DNA from: Imbricaverruca yamaguchii
Taxonomy: Eukaryota > Arthropoda > Thecostraca > Neoverrucidae
Length of the DNA: 64,000 nt
Direction of reading: 5' to 3'
NCBI GenBank assembly: GCA_034440575.1
Contig: JAOTOL010001232.1
Location: forward strand, 124,001-188,000
Shown here: one piece after another, positions 59,580 through 64,000 of the stretch
How positions within the stretch are numbered: position 1 is the first letter of the stretch
How the letters are laid out: every line of letters begins with the position of its first letter
Made by a program: the position numbers and the translations under genes
The notes under the pieces: model-generated
Database searches by the model: none
The model's input: the letters and a program-made list of their open reading frames with translations, nothing else
What the model was told of the DNA's origin: nothing

Positions 59580-60129
59580 GCCTTGGGGCTCCCTGTCTAT
59601 ACTGGAGCTCTTCTACCCATCTTCATGGGGAGGGGCTCACTCCTCTTTCACTATCGGGGGCTCATTTTCACTCCACTTTACTATTAGGGATCTCGTATCC
59701 CTTCTCATGGACCTCCTCCCATATCTCGGGTACCTCTTCGGCTATCTTGGTGGTGGGAGCTCATCAGCCGGTATAGCTGTAAGTGGAAAGGGTCTCCCCG
59801 AGTTCAGGGTGGGGTGTAGGGGTGGGGGTGTGGATGGAGTCCATATGGTTTCAGAGCCATGTGTTCGCCCCGCCCCCTCATTCCTCACGAAAGGAAGCGA
59901 GCCGCCCCTCTGGTCTCCGGTGTCGCCGCCCCTGCCATTAATAATATACAAGGGGAATAGTGGAAACTGCTACGATCAGGTCCTCCTAAGCCCGGAATGC
60001 ATACATATGGTTGAAAGTGGGGCCTTTTGATCAGTTCGAGGGACCTGCTAATGACAGGGAATCTCCAAACTTGTAGAGGCTTCCGAAAGTGGAAGACCAT
60101 GATCGGAACTGGCTGTACTCTATTATTTG
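59580..60129. other. Spacer, nothing recognised
   Basis: A plus-strand open frame (59485-60030) crosses from the TTAA element into this spacer, so it is not a gene. Confidence 0.5.
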
Positions 60130-60927
60130 TGGAGGCACTGCATGGGCGTCCTTGTTAAACCATGTGCATTTGTGGAGGCACTGCATGGGCGTCCTTGTTA
60201 AACCATGTGCATTTGTGGAGGCACTGCATGGGCGTCCTTGTTAAACCATGTGCATTTGTGGAGGCACTGCATGGGCGTCCTTGTTAAACCATGTGCATTT
60301 GTGGAGGCACTGCATGGGCGTCCTTGTTAAACCATGTGCATTTGTGGAGGCACTGCATGGGCGTCCTTGTTAAACCATGTGCATTTGTGGAGGCACTGCA
60401 TGGGCGTCCTTGTTAAACCATGTGCATTTGTGGAGGCACTGCATGGGCGTCCTTGTTAAACCATGTGCATTTGTGGAGGCACTGCATGGGCGTCCTTGTT
60501 AAACCATGTGCATTTGTGGAGGCACGTGGGGTCCTTGTTACTTGTTTGTGGTGCATGGGCGTCCTTGTTAAACCATGTGCATTTGTGGAGGCACTGCATG
60601 GGCGTCCTTGTTAAACCATGTGCATTTGTGGAGGCACTGCATGGGCGTCCTTGTTAAACCATGTGCATTTGTGGAGGCACTGCATGGGCGTCCTTGTTAA
60701 ACCATGTGCATTTGTGGAGGCACTGCATGGGCGTCCTTGTTAAACCATGTGCATTTGTGGAGGCACTGCATGGGCGTCCTTGTTAAACCATGTGCATTTG
60801 TGGAGGCACTGCATGGGCGTCCTTGTTAAACCATGTGCATTTGTGGAGGCACTGCATGGGCGTCCTTGTTAAACCATGTGCATTTGTGGAGGCACTGCAT
60901 GGGCGTCCTTGTTAAACCATGTGCATT
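60130..60927. repeat. 43-bp minisatellite, ~18 copies
   Basis: Unit GGAGGCACTGCATGGGCGTC, CTTGTTAAACCATGTGCATT, TGT. Copies are essentially identical apart from one scrambled unit near 60520-60555. Confidence 0.98.
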
Positions 60928-61195
60928 GTACGTCGAAGCCATACATTCATGTCGGCTTAAAGAAAACAATTCGGATAGCAGGAGATTTCAGTGTTTGCAG
61001 TGAGCGACAGGGGGCCAGGTCCTTCCTGGCCCCTACACGGAGGAGGGGAGAGGGCGCACTGGCTCCCTGACCTCGCCGGCCCCACCGCCTACATAAGCGT
61101 GCATGCAAACTAAATCGCCTGAGTCATACAGGTGATGACGTTCCAGTTTTGGTGGTTGGCAGCTGATCAACTTGATCGCACACGCTGTAATGCCA
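60928..61195. other. Spacer
   Basis: About 270 bp; nothing recognised. Confidence 0.5.
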
Positions 61196-61785
61196 TGGCA
61201 GTACAGCGTGCACCGTGCACCGGCAGATCAGCACCAGTCTACCATGGCAGCGGTACGTGCACCTGCACGCCTGCCCTGCCATGCCATGGGAATGAGCACC
61301 GGCAGACCTGCCATGGCAGTGGAGCGAGCACCGTGCACCGGGAGACCTGCCATGGCAGTGGAGCGAGCACCGTGCACCGGCAGATCTGCCATGGCAGTGG
61401 AGCGAGCACCGTGCACCGGCAGATCTGCCATGGCAGTGGAGCGGCCCGGCAGACCTGCCATGGCAGTGGAGCGAGCACCGTGCACCGGCAGATCTGCCAT
61501 GGCAGTGGAGCGAGCACCGTGCACCGGCAGATCTGCCATGGCAGTGGAGCGAGCACCGTGCACCGGCAGACCTGCCATGGCAGTGGAGCGAGCACCGTGC
61601 ACCGGCAGACCTGCCATGGCAGTGGAGCGAGCACCGTGCACCGGCAGATCTGCCATGGCAGTGGAGCGAGCACCGTGCACCGGCAGACCTGCCATGGCAG
61701 TGGAGCGAGCACCGAGCACCGGCAGACCTGCCATGGCAGTGGAGCGAGCACCGTGCACCGGCAGATCTGCCACGGTATTACAACG
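61196..61785. repeat. 39-bp minisatellite, ~13 copies
   Basis: Unit CAGATCTGCCATGGCAGTGG then AGCGAGCACCGTGCACCGG. CAGATCTG alternates with CAGACCTG. TGCCATGGCA is a perfect palindrome in each unit. The period is divisible by 3, so ~190-230-codon frames open on both strands. Confidence 0.98.
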
Positions 61786-62867
61786 TGCACCATGCAGCAT
61801 GCACACGGATTTACCAGCGTTGCAGCTTGTTGAAGATGCGCAAGGACAATGCTGCAGGTGCTGCCTCCGGTAATGCTATAAACAGGAGTAGCAGCGGTAG
61901 ATGTAAGCGCAGATGAAATGAAAATGTGTGCTCATGCACATGTACTGCGCGGTGTAGCTGGCAGAGGAAATACATCTGAGATATTTCTCAATGTATTTGG
62001 ACACCACAGGCCAGGCCCAGGTGTCGGAAACCAAACAACAACTGATCGCTGGGTTGCTGCTAAATTAGTGCTGTCGCGTACGATAGCGTACCCAAGTTAA
62101 TTCAGCCCAAGAACAAAGTACAAACCACCGTCAGTTGAGTGCCACTAAACGCGTCAGGCTATGCGGATGATCGCGTGATGAAGCGGCGTGGAGTGAACAA
62201 CGATGGCTAATTACGCGGCATAGAGTGAATAACGGTGGTTAGCTTTCGACGGGCAGGAGCTGACAGTACATTGACTCCTGCATGTTCGACCTTCACGTTC
62301 TCCCAGCGTGCATTCAACATTTCCCGACTGCGATCTGCCGTTCTGCCGTGCAACTTGCCAATGTGTCCCTTTGACTGGAAGCCAGAGTACGCGTCGCCTT
62401 GGACGCTGAGCTGGCGGTTGTGCCTGGTCCACGGGCCAGTCAGCTGCCGAGCCGCACACCAGTCGGCCATCTTATACAATGCGTCACTCATCGCCATGGT
62501 ATCAGCGTCTTTATGGCGCCAGGGACAGGAGCTGTGCGGCGACCGGTCAAGAGAGGTGACGCAGAGGAGACCAGATCAGAGAGCGGCATCAGTTTGTTTG
62601 TTTGTTTTTCGGTTGGCTGGCGTGGCCGGACCGAGCTGATGTGCTACACGCTGAGCGACCTGCAGCCAAGGTCGCTGCTCATCCCACCGGCCGGACCGGG
62701 TCCGCCGCCCCGGCCCGGCTCGGCTATAACTCAGTCATGAGCGGCTGCAGCAAACAAAGCCTGTGACACGGCGTCTGGCGCCTGGCCGGGGGCGGAACAA
62801 GGATGGGGTTTTCCTGGCGCCCTGCTGCCGGCTGTGGCTTCGGCCGCGGTCCACCGGTGACACCAGG
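61786..62867. other. Non-repetitive GC-mixed region, candidate upstream exon not proven
   Basis: A minus-strand frame at 62207-62497 (96 codons, starting MAMSDALYKMADWCAARQ) is open with GC-rich third positions and could be a first coding exon of this gene. I see no family resemblance, and the only donor in the phase needed for the RS exon (GTATAA after TT) is weak. Confidence 0.3.
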
Positions 62868-63655
62868 CACGGCCGCCGCGCCGGCCTCCTGCCCTGCCTC
62901 CAGCCCGGCCTCCAGCCCAGCCTCCTGCCCGAGCTCCTGCCCAGCCTCCTGCCCTGCCTCCAGCCCTGCCTCCAGCCCAGCCTCCTGCCCGGGCTCCTGC
63001 CCTGCCTCCAGCCCGGCCTCCTGCCCTGCCTCCTGCCCTGCCTCCAGCCCGGCCTCCAGCCCAGCCTCCTGCCCGGGCTCCTGCCCAGCCTCCTGCCCTG
63101 CCTCCAGCCCGGCCCCATGCCCGGCCTCCTGCCCTTCCTCCTGCCCGGCCTCCTGCCCGGCCTCCTGCCCTGCCTCCAGCCCGGCCTCCTGCCCTGCCTC
63201 CAGCCCTTCCTCCTGCCCTGCCTCCAGCCCTGCCTCCAGCCCGGCCTCCTGCCCTGCCTCCAGTCCTGCCTCCAGCCCTTCCTCCTGCCCTGCCTCCAGC
63301 CCTGCCTCCATTCGGCCTCCTGCCCTTCCTCCTGCCCGGCCTCCTGCCCTGCCTCCAGCCCGGCCTCCAGCCCTTCCTCCTGCCCTGCCTCCAGCCCGGT
63401 ATCCTGCCCTTCCTCCTGCCATTCCTCCTGCCCTACCTCCAGCCCTGCCTCAAGCCCTACCTCCAGCCCTGCCTCCAGCCCTACCTCCTGCCTGCCTCCA
63501 GCCCTGCCTCCAGCCCTACCTCCAGCCCTACCTCCAGCCCTGCCTCCAGCCCTGCCTCCAGCCCTGCCTCCAGCCCTTCCTCCTGCTTGCCTCCAGCCCT
63601 GCCTCCAGCCCTGCCTCCTGCCTGCCTCCTGCCTGCCTCCAGCCCGGCCCCATGC
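62868..63655. repeat. 12-bp C-rich minisatellite, ~65 copies
   Basis: Units CCTCCAGCCCGG, CCTCCTGCCCTG and CCTCCAGCCCTT in mixed order. The minus strand is GGAGG/GGCAGG-rich. The minus-strand frame of Gly/Glu/Ala repeats is an artefact of the 12-bp period. Confidence 0.97.
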
Positions 63656-63691
63656 CCGGCCCCATGCTCGGCCGGCCAGGTATGCAGCGGT

Positions 63692-64000
63692 CGGCGGACC
63701 GGCGGGAGGAGGACCGGCGGGAGGCGGACCGGCGGGAGGCGGACCGGCGGGAGGCGGACCGGCGGGAGGCGGACCGGCGGGAGGCGGACCGGCGGGAGGC
63801 GGACCGGCGGGAGGCGGACCGGCGGGAGGCGGACCGGCGGGAGGCGGACCGGCGGGAGGCGGACCGGCGGGAGGAGGACCGGCGGGAGGAGGACCGGCGG
63901 GAGGCGGACCGGCGGGAGGCGGACCGGCGGGAGGCGGACCGGCGGGAGGAGGACCGGCGGGAGGCGGACCGGCGAGAGGCGGACCGGCGAGAGGCGGACC
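63692..64000. repeat. 15-bp minisatellite running off the window
   Basis: Unit GAGGCGGACCGGCGG, ~20 copies, nearly identical with GAGGAGG variants. The array has not ended at position 64000. Confidence 0.97.

Noticed and set aside
61132..61873. Four overlapping ~190-230-codon frames
   Set aside because: The 39-bp repeat has no stop in four frames; no conserved domain is visible.

Overview
This is eukaryotic, intron-rich animal DNA. Almost the whole window lies inside one minus-strand gene, a LAMMER-type (CLK/Doa) dual-specificity kinase. I rebuilt it by eye from eight exons whose splice phases all fit. Six small exons (21206-21284, 7011-7077, 5519-5632, 3657-3747, 2267-2437, 981-1110) join into 652 nt, or 217 codons plus one base. 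They run from the DDEDGHLIY motif through the Gly-rich loop, the VAIK-type lysine, the family's HTDLKPEN version of the catalytic loop, IDFG, and the activation segment to APEVLL. The rest of the kinase, including the LAMMER motif, lies left of position 1. The best guess is an arthropod, perhaps a crustacean, because the wording is Doa-like and the introns are rich in minisatellites; the species is not established. || Two different 5' exons can feed the kinase core, and both end in phase 0. One is a 2.85-kb exon (22639-25488) with its own ATG, an in-frame upstream stop, and a GC-rich upstream region with a TATA-like site; it encodes a 950-residue, mostly disordered N-terminal extension. The other is a 154-bp Arg/Ser/His-rich exon (46517-46670) resembling the usual CLK RS-like region. 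The layout suggests alternative promoters giving a long and a short isoform. || The rest is intron. From 1 to 29 kb it is moderately complex DNA. It holds three copies of a ~0.84-kb TTAA-bounded piggyBac-like non-autonomous element (8142-8992, 16452-17288, ~19448-20215), a decayed Ty3/gypsy reverse-transcriptase fragment (9000-9290), microsatellites, and minisatellites that press against exon borders. From 29 to 64 kb tandem repeats dominate: about 25 minisatellite families with periods of 11-91 bp, most in single uninterrupted arrays up to 1.4 kb. By hand tally roughly a quarter of the window, and well over a third of its right half, is tandem repeat. This half also holds a tRNA-derived SINE, a 277-bp near-perfect hairpin (45372-45648), a pair of inverted minisatellite arrays (51.0-52.8 kb), and a 1-kb TTAA element with terminal palindromes and many AGGTCA half-sites (58571-59579). 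|| Most long open frames in the right half are artefacts of repeat units whose length is a multiple of three. I saw no convincing second protein gene, no rRNA, no intact tRNA and no CRISPR.
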